64,000 nucleotides of DNA, taken from the NCBI GenBank assembly GCA_900539835.1, contig UQDR01000012.1, positions 1 through 64,000 on the forward strand, given 5' to 3'. The translations under genes were made by a program, and so were the position numbers. Source of the stretch: an uncultured Ruminococcus sp. (GTDB taxonomy: Bacteria > Bacillota > Clostridia > Oscillospirales > Ruminococcaceae). Shown one piece after another: positions 9,214 through 17,470 of the stretch; positions within the stretch are counted from its first letter, which is position 1, and every line of letters starts with the position of its first letter. The notes under the pieces are model-generated. The model searched no databases and had not been told where the DNA came from. It saw nothing but the letters and a program-made list of their open reading frames with translations.

Positions 9214-10197
9214 TTACTTCATATTACTCATCATTTTTATATGCCTTATATCTTTCCCGACAAAGCTAAGCGGAACAAAACATCCCGTAAGTCTTGATAC
9301 GATTCTTTCGTTATATTTCCTGTCAAGCTCGCTGTGAGATAGGTTAGTAGAAATGATAGTCGGCTTGCCTAAATTAATTCTGCTGTTAATAATATCATAT
9401 AGAACCGATTCCGTAAAAGAAGTCTGAAACTCAGAACCTAAATCGTCAAGAATAACTATATCTGCATTTATGATTATATCAAGAGTTCCTCCATCTTCTT
9501 TTCCGAAATGTTCGCTTTCAATTTTTCTGAGGAAATCGATGAGTGAGCCAAATACCACATTTACATTTTTCTCAATCATTTTTTTGGCAATGCATGAGGA
9601 TAAAAATGTCTTTCCAAGTCCAGTTTTTCCGAAGAAAAACAAAGAAGGACTGTTCTTATTAAAATTTTCTGCATAGCCTTCACAATATTCTAAATTCTGA
9701 CGCATTTTTTCATATGGAGAAAAGCTGCCGTCAGATGATTTCTCATAAAAATCCAAAGAAAATTCAGAAAAATCATGAAGTTCAATTAAACAGTTTTTAT
9801 TAAGTTTCTCGGTTGTAAACTTTCTCAACAGTTCTTCCATGCATGAACAGCGACGCCCCTCTGAATAACCGCTGTCCTTGCATTTTTCGCAGTAATAATG
9901 CACATCAAGATAATGTCTGTCACCTTTTATTTCATAAAGAAGCTCTTCAATAGTCTGCTGAGTGGATAAATTTTTCTCCTTGATTTTTTCTACGAGAAAA
10001 TTTGTGTCATTTCCCCCCTGCATAATAAGCTTGACAAGCTCAAGACCTGTGTTTCTTAAATTTCTTTGCAGAATTTCAACTTCGGGTGCAATTTCAGAAA
10101 TCTCAAGTGTTCGTTTTTGCTGTTCATTTTCTGCTTTTCTGCGGCGTTCATCAAGTACAGATGCCGCTTTTTCAAAAGCTGAATCGCTGTATTTCAT
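9214..10197 (-). CDS. dnaI: DnaI/DnaC-like primosomal AAA+ helicase loader
   Basis: 327 residues. It loads the replicative DNA helicase at origins and stalled forks. A short zinc-finger-like cluster (CEKCKDSGYSEGRRCSC, about 97-115) precedes the AAA+ core with Walker A FFGKTGLGKTF (about 190), Walker B VILDDLGSE (about 250), sensor IISTNLS and the Arg-rich ERIVSRL. Length and layout match Firmicutes DnaI/DnaC. It begins 16 bp after the DnaD/DnaB-like gene, so the two form a replication-initiation operon read from one promoter at 11254-11282 and ended by the hairpin at 9145-9175. Assignment is firm at family level; the symbol follows Bacillus usage. Confidence 0.9.
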   Translation of the reverse strand: MKYSDSAFEKAASVLDERRRKAENEQQKRTLEISEIAPEVEILQRNLRNTGLELVKLIMQGGNDTNFLVEKIKEKNLSTQQTIEELLYEIKGDRHYLDVHYYCEKCKDSGYSEGRRCSCMEELLRKFTTEKLNKNCLIELHDFSEFSLDFYEKSSDGSFSPYEKMRQNLEYCEGYAENFNKNSPSLFFFGKTGLGKTFLSSCIAKKMIEKNVNVVFGSLIDFLRKIESEHFGKEDGGTLDIIINADIVILDDLGSEFQTSFTESVLYDIINSRINLGKPTIISTNLSHSELDRKYNERIVSRLTGCFVPLSFVGKDIRHIKMMSNMK

Positions 10198-10213
10198 TTC
10201 TAATTACCCCCCC

Positions 10214-11221
10214 TCAATTTTTCTGTGCAGGATTAAAATTCAAAGCATACTTTTCCCACTCGCTTAAATCATAAGAAGCATCTTTGTTATCCTGCCTGTC
10301 AGACTTAGTTTTTTTGCTATATGCCGAATCATCTTCGTCAACCTGTGCCGGAGTCTTTATATTCTTACCTGACCAGTTTTCAAGTATTTTATTTATGTAA
10401 CCGAAATTCAGCTTGTTAGTAGCGTCCATGCACTTTTCATAAGCAATTTCAAGCATTTCAACTGAGAATCCCATATCACGCCAATTCTTTATAAACTCTC
10501 TCTGCCTTTTTGTGATTCTATTTTCAATGCCAAACGCTCTAATGACCTTTGCTTCAAAAGAACGCTGAGCGCTTTGACGGATAATCTCTGCTTCAACCTC
10601 CGCATAACTGCATATCCCCTGATCAAACCAGTTTTTAGCCACAGTTTCTATATAAGCCATTTTCCCCTTGCCTAAACTCATGCAGTATTCAGCTATCATC
10701 AATATCGACGCAGCCGAATAGTCATAATATTCATACAAATTAAGAATAGCAGCCATTTCAGTACCGTTTATTATGCGCTTCAAAACACCCTGCATATCAT
10801 CAAAAAGTGCCTTAAGCTCCTCGCTTGAGTCAATTTTTTCAGCTATTTCACGAGTGCTGTATTTAACTCTTGTCTTTGCATCAGTGGAATTATTTGCAGG
10901 ATTAACAGCTTCAGTTTTTGAGTTAGACACTTTAACCTCAGTCACAGCCTGAGCCTGAACAGCAATCGCCCTGCCGTCAGCCGTTTCAGCAGATATGACC
11001 CCAAGATTTGCCCAGTGAATAACAGCGTCCTCTGCCTTTTCCTCTGATACGCCAGCCTGTTTTGCAAGCTCATCAGTTGAAATAAAGTTAGTATTACTGC
11101 ACAGAATGCAAAGCAATACCTTAACGAAATCGCCGTCGCTCACCAATATATAATCATCCACCACACTACATGGCACAGAAAAAAATCTTCCCCAATGTTT
11201 ACAATCGATTTTATAATTCAT
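10214..11221 (-). CDS. DnaD/DnaB-domain replication initiation protein
   Basis: 335 residues from the ATG at 11221. This start has AAAAGGAA 8 nt upstream. A GTG 42 bp further up would overlap the -10 box, so it is rejected. The N-terminal winged-helix region contains DGDFVKVLLCILCSNTNF and SEEKAEDAVIHWANLGVI. The C-terminal DnaB_2-type domain has ITKRQREFIKNWRDMGFS, LEIAYEKCMDATNKLNFGYINKILENW; YINKILENW is the family hallmark. Known family members bind DNA and recruit the helicase loader. Linkage to the dnaI-like gene 16 bp downstream supports this. Whether it equals Bacillus DnaB or DnaD cannot be told from sequence alone, so no symbol is given. Confidence 0.88.
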   Translation of the reverse strand: MNYKIDCKHWGRFFSVPCSVVDDYILVSDGDFVKVLLCILCSNTNFISTDELAKQAGVSEEKAEDAVIHWANLGVISAETADGRAIAVQAQAVTEVKVSNSKTEAVNPANNSTDAKTRVKYSTREIAEKIDSSEELKALFDDMQGVLKRIINGTEMAAILNLYEYYDYSAASILMIAEYCMSLGKGKMAYIETVAKNWFDQGICSYAEVEAEIIRQSAQRSFEAKVIRAFGIENRITKRQREFIKNWRDMGFSVEMLEIAYEKCMDATNKLNFGYINKILENWSGKNIKTPAQVDEDDSAYSKKTKSDRQDNKDASYDLSEWEKYALNFNPAQKN

Positions 11222-11253
11222 TGCTATTTTCCTTTTCAAAAGTAATTGAGAAT

Positions 11254-11282
11254 AGTATAACACAAACCGACGATTTTTGCAA
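11254..11282 (-). promoter_or_regulatory. Sigma-A promoter of the replication operon
   Basis: Minus strand: -35 TTGCAA (11277-11282), 17-bp spacer, -10 TATACT (11254-11259), about 33 bp upstream of the ATG at 11221. The -35 box lies only 13 bp from the terminator of the upstream surface-protein operon. Confidence 0.75.
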
Positions 11283-11295
11283 CGGCAAAATAAAA

Positions 11296-11327
11296 TTTAA
11301 GAGAACCCCGATTGAGGTTCTCTTAAA
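11296..11327 (-). terminator. Terminator of the leucine-rich surface-protein operon
   Basis: Perfect 12-bp stem (11296-11307 with 11316-11327), 8-nt loop, T-rich tail on the minus strand, 6 bp after the stop at 11334. Confidence 0.9.
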
Positions 11328-11333
11328 ATCTTG

Positions 11334-12758
11334 TTATTTAACCTTAACGCTTTTAGTATTGTAGCTTCCGTTATATGTTTTACCGCCAACCGTACGGTAT
11401 GCCTTAACAGTGAAGTAATAAGTCTTGCCTTTTGTTAATCCTGTTTTAGTATAACTTGTGGTCTTATTGTTTGCTGTTTTAAGACCTATCCATTTACCGT
11501 TTTTGCTTGTCTTGTAGTAAATCTTGTAGCCTGTTGCTCCTGTGACCTTGTTCCATTTAACTGTTGCTTTTTTGCTTCCTGCTGTTAGCTTAAAACTAAC
11601 TGTTGCGGGAGTGGTAGAGGTGGTAAATGTCGTATATTTCGGACTAAGATAAGTTTTACCACCTTGATTTTTATATGCTCTTACAGTAAATTTATATGTA
11701 GTTCCTGCTTTCAGATTTTTGAATGTATAAGCTGTGCTTGTTGTGTTTGCAATACCAACCCACTTCTTTGTTGAGGTGTTGTACTGATATACTCTATAGC
11801 CTGTTGCACCGCTGACCTTGTTCCAACTTATTTTTACTGCATTGGCTGATGATTTAAAACTTGCTTTGGTTATGTTGGCAGGAGGTGTAACATCTAAAAG
11901 CTCATATTTAAATCCGTTATCTTTTGCATATTTTTCACCTGTTGTTCCAGAGTAACATTTTATTAAACCTAAAAAGTTACCCTTAACAATAGGTCCAGAA
12001 CCTTCATAACCAAAAGATTTTTGACCAATATAATTGACACTTTTAGGAATAGTAACAGATTTTAAATTTGGACAGTTTAGAAAAGCATAATCAGAAATAG
12101 TTTTTAATGAATAGGGTAAAGTAATCGAACTAAATGAACAGCCTGCAAATGCACGTTCGCCAATTTTAGTGATTTTAGTGCCCATTTTTATATTAATTAG
12201 ACTACAACAATACTCAAAAGCATTATTTCCAATCCTTGTGACACTATCAGGTATGGTTATATTTTTTAGATACCAACTACAACCCAAAAATGAATTATTT
12301 TCAATAATTTTAACACTATTGGGTATAGTATAAGATGTTCTTTTATTCCTTTGTGGGTATTTAATTAATACTGTTTTATTTTTATCAAATAGTACTCCAT
12401 CTTGTGATGAGTAACTTTCATTATTTTTATTAACCTCTATATTAGTTAAGTTAAGACATCCTACAAAGTTATCTGAAATTTTTATTACATTACTTGATAT
12501 AGTTAAATTAATAAGATTTTCATTCCATCCAAAAGTATCACTACTAATACTTGTTACCTTTCTTCCATTGATAGTCGATGGAATAGTTAATGTTGTTGCT
12601 GAACCATTGTAAGCAGTAATTTCAACTGTTCCGTCATCAAGGATATAATATTCATAATCTCCTGATATTCTTGCACTTACCACCATTGTAGGCAAAACAC
12701 TAATCAAACTTACAACCATTATAAGCGAAGTAAACAAACTTAAAATCCGTTTTTTCAT
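11334..12758 (-). CDS. Secreted BspA-like leucine-rich repeat protein with two C-terminal fibronectin type III domains
   Basis: 474 residues. Signal peptide (MKKRILSLFTSLIMVVSL, cleavage near VVSA about residue 29), a short beta-rich start YYILDDGTVEITAYNGSATT, then LRR_5 (BspA/Treponema type) repeats at about 60-285 with units such as LTIPSTINGRKVTSI, IPNSVKIIENNSFLGC and IPKSVNYIGQKSFG. Two FN3 domains follow at about 295-380 and 385-474 (VSGATGYRVYQYN, VTGATGYKIYYKTSKNGKW). BspA-like proteins are exported adhesion or ligand-binding proteins. No membrane anchor, sorting signal or dockerin is visible. The gene follows its 811-aa paralogue by 64 bp with its own GGAGG site, so the two are probably cotranscribed from the operator-controlled promoter at 15302-15330. 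Confidence 0.85.
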   Translation of the reverse strand: MKKRILSLFTSLIMVVSLISVLPTMVVSARISGDYEYYILDDGTVEITAYNGSATTLTIPSTINGRKVTSISSDTFGWNENLINLTISSNVIKISDNFVGCLNLTNIEVNKNNESYSSQDGVLFDKNKTVLIKYPQRNKRTSYTIPNSVKIIENNSFLGCSWYLKNITIPDSVTRIGNNAFEYCCSLINIKMGTKITKIGERAFAGCSFSSITLPYSLKTISDYAFLNCPNLKSVTIPKSVNYIGQKSFGYEGSGPIVKGNFLGLIKCYSGTTGEKYAKDNGFKYELLDVTPPANITKASFKSSANAVKISWNKVSGATGYRVYQYNTSTKKWVGIANTTSTAYTFKNLKAGTTYKFTVRAYKNQGGKTYLSPKYTTFTTSTTPATVSFKLTAGSKKATVKWNKVTGATGYKIYYKTSKNGKWIGLKTANNKTTSYTKTGLTKGKTYYFTVKAYRTVGGKTYNGSYNTKSVKVK

Positions 12759-12813
12759 ATAAATACCTCCACAAAATTACTTATAAATATTTTTTATTAT
12801 ATAATCTCTATTT

Positions 12814-15249
12814 TTATTTTGATTTAACACTTTTGGTAGCATAACTACCATTATAAGTTTTTCCGCTTACTGTTCTGTATGCCTTAACTGTAAAGTAATA
12901 AGTCTTGCCCTTTGTCAAGCCTGTTTTTGTATAGCTTGTGGTCTTGTTATTGGCAGTTTTAAGCAACTTCCAAGAGCCGTTTTTGCTTGTCTTATAATAA
13001 ACCTTGTAACCTGTTGCACCTGTGACTTTATTCCATTTAATTGTTGCTTTTTTACTTCCTGCTGTTAGCTTAAAATTAACCGTGGCAGGATTTGTGCTTG
13101 AGGTAAATGTCGTATATTTCGGACTAAGATAAGTTTTACCGCCTTGATTTTTATATGCTCTTACAGTAAATTTATATGTAGTTCCTGATTTTAGATTTTT
13201 AAACGTATAATTAGTATTTTTAATATTTGCAACAGCTTTCCACTTCTTTGTTGAGGTGTTGTACTGATATACTCTATAGCCTGTTGCTCCGCTAACTTTG
13301 TTCCAACTCATTTTTACTGCGTTAGATGATGAGGTGAAGTTGACTTTGGTTATGTTCCCGAGAGTTAGCTTTGCCTTATAATTATCTTTATATCTTGTTC
13401 CGCATACCGAGCACTTGTGAAGAGTATACCCCTGTGCGGCATAGGTTGGTTTTACGACGGTGGTTGTGTATTTATGTGCAGTTTTTGCAATAGTTTGAGT
13501 ATATTTATCACCGCATGAACAAGAAAAGGTTTTAATTCCCGTTGCAGTGCAAGTTGGTTGTTTTGTGATTTTTGATGTATAATTGTGAACATGAACAGGC
13601 TTATCTAATAACTCATATGCAAATCCATTGTCCTTTGCATATTTTTCTCCTGCTGTGTTTTTATAGCATTTAATTTTGAAGTTAGGAATTTTTACGTCTT
13701 TAAAGTTTTCACCATAACAATATCCGAAAGCCTTTTCACCAATACTTGTTACAGAACTTGGTATAGTTATTGACTTTAATCGAGGGCAATTCCCAAAGGC
13801 AGAAGAAGTAATGCTTGTTACACTATTGGGAATTGTAACATTATTAAGATTTTTACAATTTTGAAAACAAGCACCTATTTTCAAAACCGTGCTTGGAATT
13901 ATTATTTTTGTCATATTAGGACAATAAAAATCAAAGCTACTTACAATATTATTCATACACAAAGAAGTAACTTTTTTGCCGTTAATAGATGATGGTAATG
14001 AAATTGTGCTATCCTTAGAATGATATATATGAAGGTCAATTGTATTATCCTGTTTTGTAGTATATTCTCCCCATGACAGTGCTTGATAATCAAACCCATT
14101 TTCTTTAGCATATCTTTCGCCATATGTATCAATATAACAAGTGATTTTAAAATCAGGCACTTTAGTTATGTTATAATTTTCATTATAATAGTATCCAAAT
14201 TCTTCATCACTGTAATCATAATAACCATGCCATCCCGTTGCGTTCATAGGAAGCATGACATTTTTTAAATTATAACAATTAAAAAATGCATGACGACCAA
14301 TTGAACACTTACTTTCATTATCGAATTTTACATCTATTAATGATGAACAATTTTCAAACGCTGAAAATTCTATGGTCTCTACGCTTTTTGGGATACTAAC
14401 GGATTTTAGTTTTTGACAATTATAAAAAGACTTGCTGCCTATTTCTTTAACCCCATTAGGTAATTTAATATTTTCTAATTCCGTGCAACCCGCAAATGCG
14501 TTGTAATCGATAATTTCTAAATTATCAGGAATATTAATTTCTTTTAACTTTGAACAACCACTAAAAGCACATCCACCAATAGTTTTAAGTGAATTAGGTA
14601 ACTTTACTTTTTCTAATTTACTTGGAAACCAGCTACTATAATTTTGAAATGCTCCCCATTGAATTTCAATAACTCCTTCAGGAACAGTAACACTGGTTAT
14701 CCCATTATCAGCACCATCCATCTCAAATAGACTGGAAGGCAATACTTTTATTCCTTTGGGAATAGTAATATCACCTGAACAATTATATGCAAACAGTAAA
14801 TTCTCATTAACTATTATGAATTGATTCTTTTTACTGGTATCATCTATTAAAGAATAGAACCAAGGAGTACCCTCAAATGCGGTGACATCAATATCTACTG
14901 CACTCTTAGGAATATTGATTGCTGTAAGATCACTATCTCTGAAAGCATATCTGTCTATGGTTGTTACTCCTTCAGGAATATCAATGGCTACAATTTTTTT
15001 ACGTTTAAAAGCTGAGTCTCCGATTCTTGTTACAGAGTAACCATTAATTTTACTTGGAATTTTTATACTTATATCCGAACCTAAATAACCAGTAATTTTT
15101 ACTGTTTTTCCACCACTATAATAATCAGATTCTATTTCATATTCATAATCACCCGATGTTTCAGCACTTACCGTTATTGTAGGCAAAACACCAACCAAAC
15201 TTATCACCATAATCAATGACATAAACAAACTAAATAGCCGTTTTCTCAT
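12814..15249 (-). CDS. Large secreted BspA-like leucine-rich repeat protein with Cys-rich insert and two FN3 domains
   Basis: 811 residues from the ATG at 15249, which has GGAGG 8 nt upstream; the ATG 15 bp earlier overlaps that site and is rejected. Signal peptide to about residue 29. LRR_5 repeats (for example IPKSVETIEFSAFENCSSL, IPDNLEIIDYNAFAGCTEL) extend to about 545 and are interrupted near 385-410. A Cys/His segment at about 555-630 (HVHNYTS, PTCTATGIKTFSCSCGDKYT, HKCSVCGTRY) resembles the CxxCG repeats common in such surface proteins. Two FN3 domains follow, nearly identical to those of the downstream gene. It is probably exposed on or released from the cell. It is the first gene of a two-gene transcript under the divergent operator region with the 66-aa HTH protein. 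Confidence 0.85.
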   Translation of the reverse strand: MRKRLFSLFMSLIMVISLVGVLPTITVSAETSGDYEYEIESDYYSGGKTVKITGYLGSDISIKIPSKINGYSVTRIGDSAFKRKKIVAIDIPEGVTTIDRYAFRDSDLTAINIPKSAVDIDVTAFEGTPWFYSLIDDTSKKNQFIIVNENLLFAYNCSGDITIPKGIKVLPSSLFEMDGADNGITSVTVPEGVIEIQWGAFQNYSSWFPSKLEKVKLPNSLKTIGGCAFSGCSKLKEINIPDNLEIIDYNAFAGCTELENIKLPNGVKEIGSKSFYNCQKLKSVSIPKSVETIEFSAFENCSSLIDVKFDNESKCSIGRHAFFNCYNLKNVMLPMNATGWHGYYDYSDEEFGYYYNENYNITKVPDFKITCYIDTYGERYAKENGFDYQALSWGEYTTKQDNTIDLHIYHSKDSTISLPSSINGKKVTSLCMNNIVSSFDFYCPNMTKIIIPSTVLKIGACFQNCKNLNNVTIPNSVTSITSSAFGNCPRLKSITIPSSVTSIGEKAFGYCYGENFKDVKIPNFKIKCYKNTAGEKYAKDNGFAYELLDKPVHVHNYTSKITKQPTCTATGIKTFSCSCGDKYTQTIAKTAHKYTTTVVKPTYAAQGYTLHKCSVCGTRYKDNYKAKLTLGNITKVNFTSSSNAVKMSWNKVSGATGYRVYQYNTSTKKWKAVANIKNTNYTFKNLKSGTTYKFTVRAYKNQGGKTYLSPKYTTFTSSTNPATVNFKLTAGSKKATIKWNKVTGATGYKVYYKTSKNGSWKLLKTANNKTTSYTKTGLTKGKTYYFTVKAYRTVSGKTYNGSYATKSVKSK

Positions 15250-15275
15250 AAAATTTTCCTCCATTTGTATATTTT

Positions 15276-15295
15276 ATACTCAATATATTAACTAT
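15276..15295. promoter_or_regulatory. Operator O2 (imperfect copy) over the transcription start of the surface-protein operon
   Basis: ATACTCAAT-AT-ATTAACTAT: the left arm equals that of the perfect operator at 15305-15324 and the right arm matches at 7 of 9 positions, with the same 2-bp centre. The two copies begin 29 bp apart. It covers about +1 to +20 of the predicted minus-strand transcript. Confidence 0.6.
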
Positions 15296-15301
15296 AAAAT
15301 T

Positions 15302-15330
15302 ATTATACTCAATAAATTGAGTATTGTCAA
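15302..15330 (-). promoter_or_regulatory. Perfect consensus promoter of the surface-protein operon
   Basis: Minus strand: -35 TTGACA (15325-15330), exactly 17 bp, -10 TATAAT (15302-15307). The spacer and part of the -10 are occupied by the palindromic operator O1, so a bound repressor would block RNA polymerase. Confidence 0.85.
15305..15324. promoter_or_regulatory. Operator O1: perfect 20-bp palindrome inside the promoter
   Basis: ATACTCAAT-AA-ATTGAGTAT, 9-bp perfect arms. It fills the 17-bp promoter spacer of the surface-protein operon and abuts the -35 of the divergent HTH gene. This is the size and placement expected for a dimeric Cro/C1-type repressor, and the neighbouring 66-aa protein is the obvious candidate. 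Confidence 0.75.
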
Positions 15331-15350
15331 TAGATTAAATATAATATAAT
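15324..15350 (+). promoter_or_regulatory. Divergent promoter of the HTH gene
   Basis: -35 TTGTCA (15324-15329), -10 TATAAT (15345-15350), with a short 15-bp spacer. The -35 overlaps that of the opposite promoter, so the two promoters would compete and share O1. Confidence 0.5.
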
Positions 15351-15380
15351 GAAATAAATAAATTTTTAGGGAGGATTGTT

Positions 15381-15581
15381 ATGATTAGTTATCAGCCTTT
15401 TTACGAAACTTTGGCTAAAAAAGGCCTTACTGAATATTATCTGATTTATAAGCAAGGCTTTTCGGCAAACACTATCCACCGTATCAAGCACGGCAAAGCC
15501 ATAAGCACCAAAACTCTTGATGAAATCTGCTTTGTTCTTGATTGTCGAGTTGAAGAAGTTTTAAAATATGAAAAAAAATAA
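15381..15581 (+). CDS. Small Cro/C1-type HTH transcriptional regulator, probable repressor of the divergent surface-protein operon
   Basis: 66 residues, with GGGAGG 7 nt before the ATG. One helix-turn-helix domain fills the protein: FYETLAKKGLTEYYLIYKQG, FSANTIHRIKHGKAISTKTL (recognition helix region about 29-41), DEICFVLDCRVEEVLKYEKK. This is the compact HTH_26-like form. It lacks any ligand or dimerisation domain, so any signal must act through a partner or through its own abundance. It is transcribed away from the leucine-rich surface genes, with palindromic operators between them, which suggests autoregulation plus repression of the operon. Function of the regulon is inferred. Confidence 0.85.
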   Translation: MISYQPFYETLAKKGLTEYYLIYKQGFSANTIHRIKHGKAISTKTLDEICFVLDCRVEEVLKYEKK

Positions 15582-15620
15582 ACAGCTATACGATTCCAAT
15601 GGAAATGTATAGCTGTTTTT
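15581..15620 (+). terminator. Terminator of the HTH gene
   Basis: Perfect 11-bp stem (15581-15591 with 15607-15617), 15-nt loop, T-run to 15620; it begins at the last base of the stop codon. Confidence 0.85.
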
Positions 15621-15669
15621 ATTCTGTAATACAGTTTTGTTTTATTTAAACTTGTTTAATTTCGTGTAA

Positions 15670-15706
15670 AAAAATCGGTTTTGCATAAAAAGCAAAGCCG
15701 ATTTTT
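15670..15706. terminator. Bidirectional-looking terminator hairpin
   Basis: A 15-bp stem (15670-15684 with 15692-15706) with one G-U pair and a 7-nt loop, with A-run before and T-run after, so it could end transcription either way. It may mark the end of read-through from either side of the gene-free stretch. Confidence 0.65.
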
Positions 15707-15707
15707 A

Positions 15708-16019
15708 TATTTTGTTCAATTCTGATGCCTTTCACAGTGTATTTTTAGCAGCTCGCCATACTGTGCAAATTCACAATGTCGCTTGTAGTAGATTTAGTTT
15801 TTTGTTCCTGCCGTGGTAAACTTGCAAAAACAACATAATGAAAATCTGTAGATAAACATGAATAAACTGTAAGAATCTATTGTGAATTTTTTAAAGCACG
15901 TCTTTGTTAATTCTGCATAAATTCCGCAGGATAAATATGTGCAAAGCTCCAATCTTTGTTCATATTTCATTCAAAGTTGCACGTTTGCGTGCAAAAAAGC
16001 CCCAAATGAGGCTATAAGT
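15708..16019. other. Gene-free stretch with no recognisable feature
   Basis: No credible coding frame, RNA gene or promoter was seen. A 60-codon plus-strand frame at 15939-16121 has no ribosome site and a composition unlike its neighbours. A fragment near 15810 (CCGTGGTAAACTTGCAAAA) resembles the repeat units to the right. Confidence 0.5.
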
Positions 16020-16520
16020 GAAGGGTACTCGCGCCGTACGGGCGATTCCCCTCGCAAAAATATTTGTGAATATTTATTGTTTTGCACTGCTCGGGGGCAA
16101 TGTTTCTATAATTCAAAATAAGACAAATCTTGTTACGATATTGGTTTGAAAAATGTTGTTTCGCACTCGCTGTGATATGTTTGTAAAACTTGTGTAGGGG
16201 TGCTCGGCCGCACGGGCCAAATCACGATATCAGTTTGTGAAAAATTAAGGCTTTGATCCCGCTGTGGTACGTTTGCAAAACTTGTGTAAGGGACGCAACT
16301 CAGCGAAGTAGGGGACGGCGTCCTCGACGACCCGACCTAACGCATACTGTGGTAAGTTTGTAAAATCACTGTAGGGGCGACCACTGGTCACCCGTCATAT
16401 AATTTATGTCCTGTTTCTGTTGTAGGGGTGCAACTCAGCACGGCTTAGTTTGTCCTCGACAGCCCGTCTGAGTTTGTCCTCGACGACTCGCCTGTGTAGT
16501 GGTCGGCTTTACATCGACCC
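16020..16520. repeat. Cluster of degenerate GC-rich intergenic repeats
   Basis: Three imperfect 32-bp copies of a unit beginning [AG]CTGTGRTANGTTTGYAAAA and ending GTRWGGG lie at 16169-16200, 16261-16292 and 16346-16377 (periods 92 and 85 bp). A second motif, GTCCTCGAC followed by AG or GA and CCCG/CTCG, occurs near 16320, 16452 and 16477. A third, GCAACTCAGC, occurs near 16295 and 16430. Short palindromes such as GACCACTGGTC (16379-16389) and GCCGTACGG (16034-16042) are embedded. The stretch is clearly GC-richer than the flanks and has no coding frame. It looks like an interspersed non-coding repeat family in several decayed copies. Confidence 0.6.
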
Positions 16521-16531
16521 GTGTGCTGAAA

Positions 16532-17383
16532 TTATCGCCTGTCCGAAGCAAGAATTTTCATTGAAATATCAAAAGCCTTGACTGAGTGAGTGAGTGCTCC
16601 TAAAGAAATTATATCTACACCTGTTTCAGCAATACCTCTTATGGTTTCAGCAGTTACATTTCCCGATGCCTCAAGCTTTGCCCTGCCTGCTGTAATTTCA
16701 ACAGCCTTAGCCATGTCCTCACAGCTCATATTATCAAGCATTATTACCTCAATGCCTAAACCAAGAGCCTCCTGAAGCTCGTCAAGATTTGCAACCTCGA
16801 CTTCGATCTTAACCGTGTGACCCATTCTTTCCCTAAGAACATTAACTGCGTTCGTCATACTTCCGTATGCATCAAGATGAGTATCTTTTAGCATTGCACA
16901 ATCAGATAAATTATATCTGTGATTTCTTCCTCCGCCCACAGTTACAGCATATTTCTGTAATACCCTGAGTCCCGGCAGTGTTTTTCTTGTGTCAGCAATA
17001 GATGCCTTTGTGCCCTCAACTAACTTTACGCATTTGTTGGTAGCGGTAGCAACGCCCGACATATGCTGAATCAGATTAAGCGCTGTTCTCTCGCCCTTTA
17101 ATAAAGCCTTGGTATGACCCGTAAATTCGGCAATAATATCACCCTTTTTCACAGGCTCACCGTCATGGATAAAAATTTTGCTCGAAACTTCACTGTCAAG
17201 AAGCTGAAATACTCTTAATGCCACTTCAATTCCGCAAAGTATTCCCTCATCCTTAGACACATATTTTGCAGTGGAAATATCATCTTCATCAATAAGATAA
17301 TCCGTAGTTACATCGACATAATTTATATCCTCTAAAAGTGCTGATTTAATAATATCGTCAATCTGAAATTGCATTAATTTCAT
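16532..17383 (-). CDS. nadC: Nicotinate-nucleotide pyrophosphorylase (quinolinate phosphoribosyltransferase)
   Basis: 283 residues from the ATG at 17383, which has AAAGGA 9 nt upstream; the ATG 9 bp earlier abuts that site. NadC converts quinolinate and PRPP to nicotinate mononucleotide in de novo NAD synthesis in the cytoplasm. Visible hallmarks: LLKGERTALNLIQHMSGVAT (about 95-115), ADTRKTLPGLRVLQKYAV with GGGRNHRYNLSD, EVEVANLDELQEAL, MLDNM and the C-terminal ASGNVTAETIRGIAETGVDIISLGALTHS phosphate site. Full length for the family. It lies 87 bp downstream of nadB on the same strand and is probably cotranscribed; a 13-bp palindrome GTAGT-ATA-ACTAC (17428-17440) lies between them. Confidence 0.96.
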   Translation of the reverse strand: MKLMQFQIDDIIKSALLEDINYVDVTTDYLIDEDDISTAKYVSKDEGILCGIEVALRVFQLLDSEVSSKIFIHDGEPVKKGDIIAEFTGHTKALLKGERTALNLIQHMSGVATATNKCVKLVEGTKASIADTRKTLPGLRVLQKYAVTVGGGRNHRYNLSDCAMLKDTHLDAYGSMTNAVNVLRERMGHTVKIEVEVANLDELQEALGLGIEVIMLDNMSCEDMAKAVEITAGRAKLEASGNVTAETIRGIAETGVDIISLGALTHSVKAFDISMKILASDRR

Positions 17384-17470
17384 TGTTATCATTCCTTTCT
17401 TTGCAAATTACAATGGTCAGTTTATGCGTAGTATAACTACACTAAAGCTGTCAACAGTCAGCTTGAAAAT

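Noticed and set aside
15939..16121. 60-codon plus-strand frame
   Set aside because: No ribosome site, crosses the GC-rich repeat region, unnatural composition.
17401..17440. Separate promoter for nadC (TTGACA near 17448 with TATACT)
   Set aside because: The spacing between the boxes is only 13 bp, too short for a sigma-A promoter.
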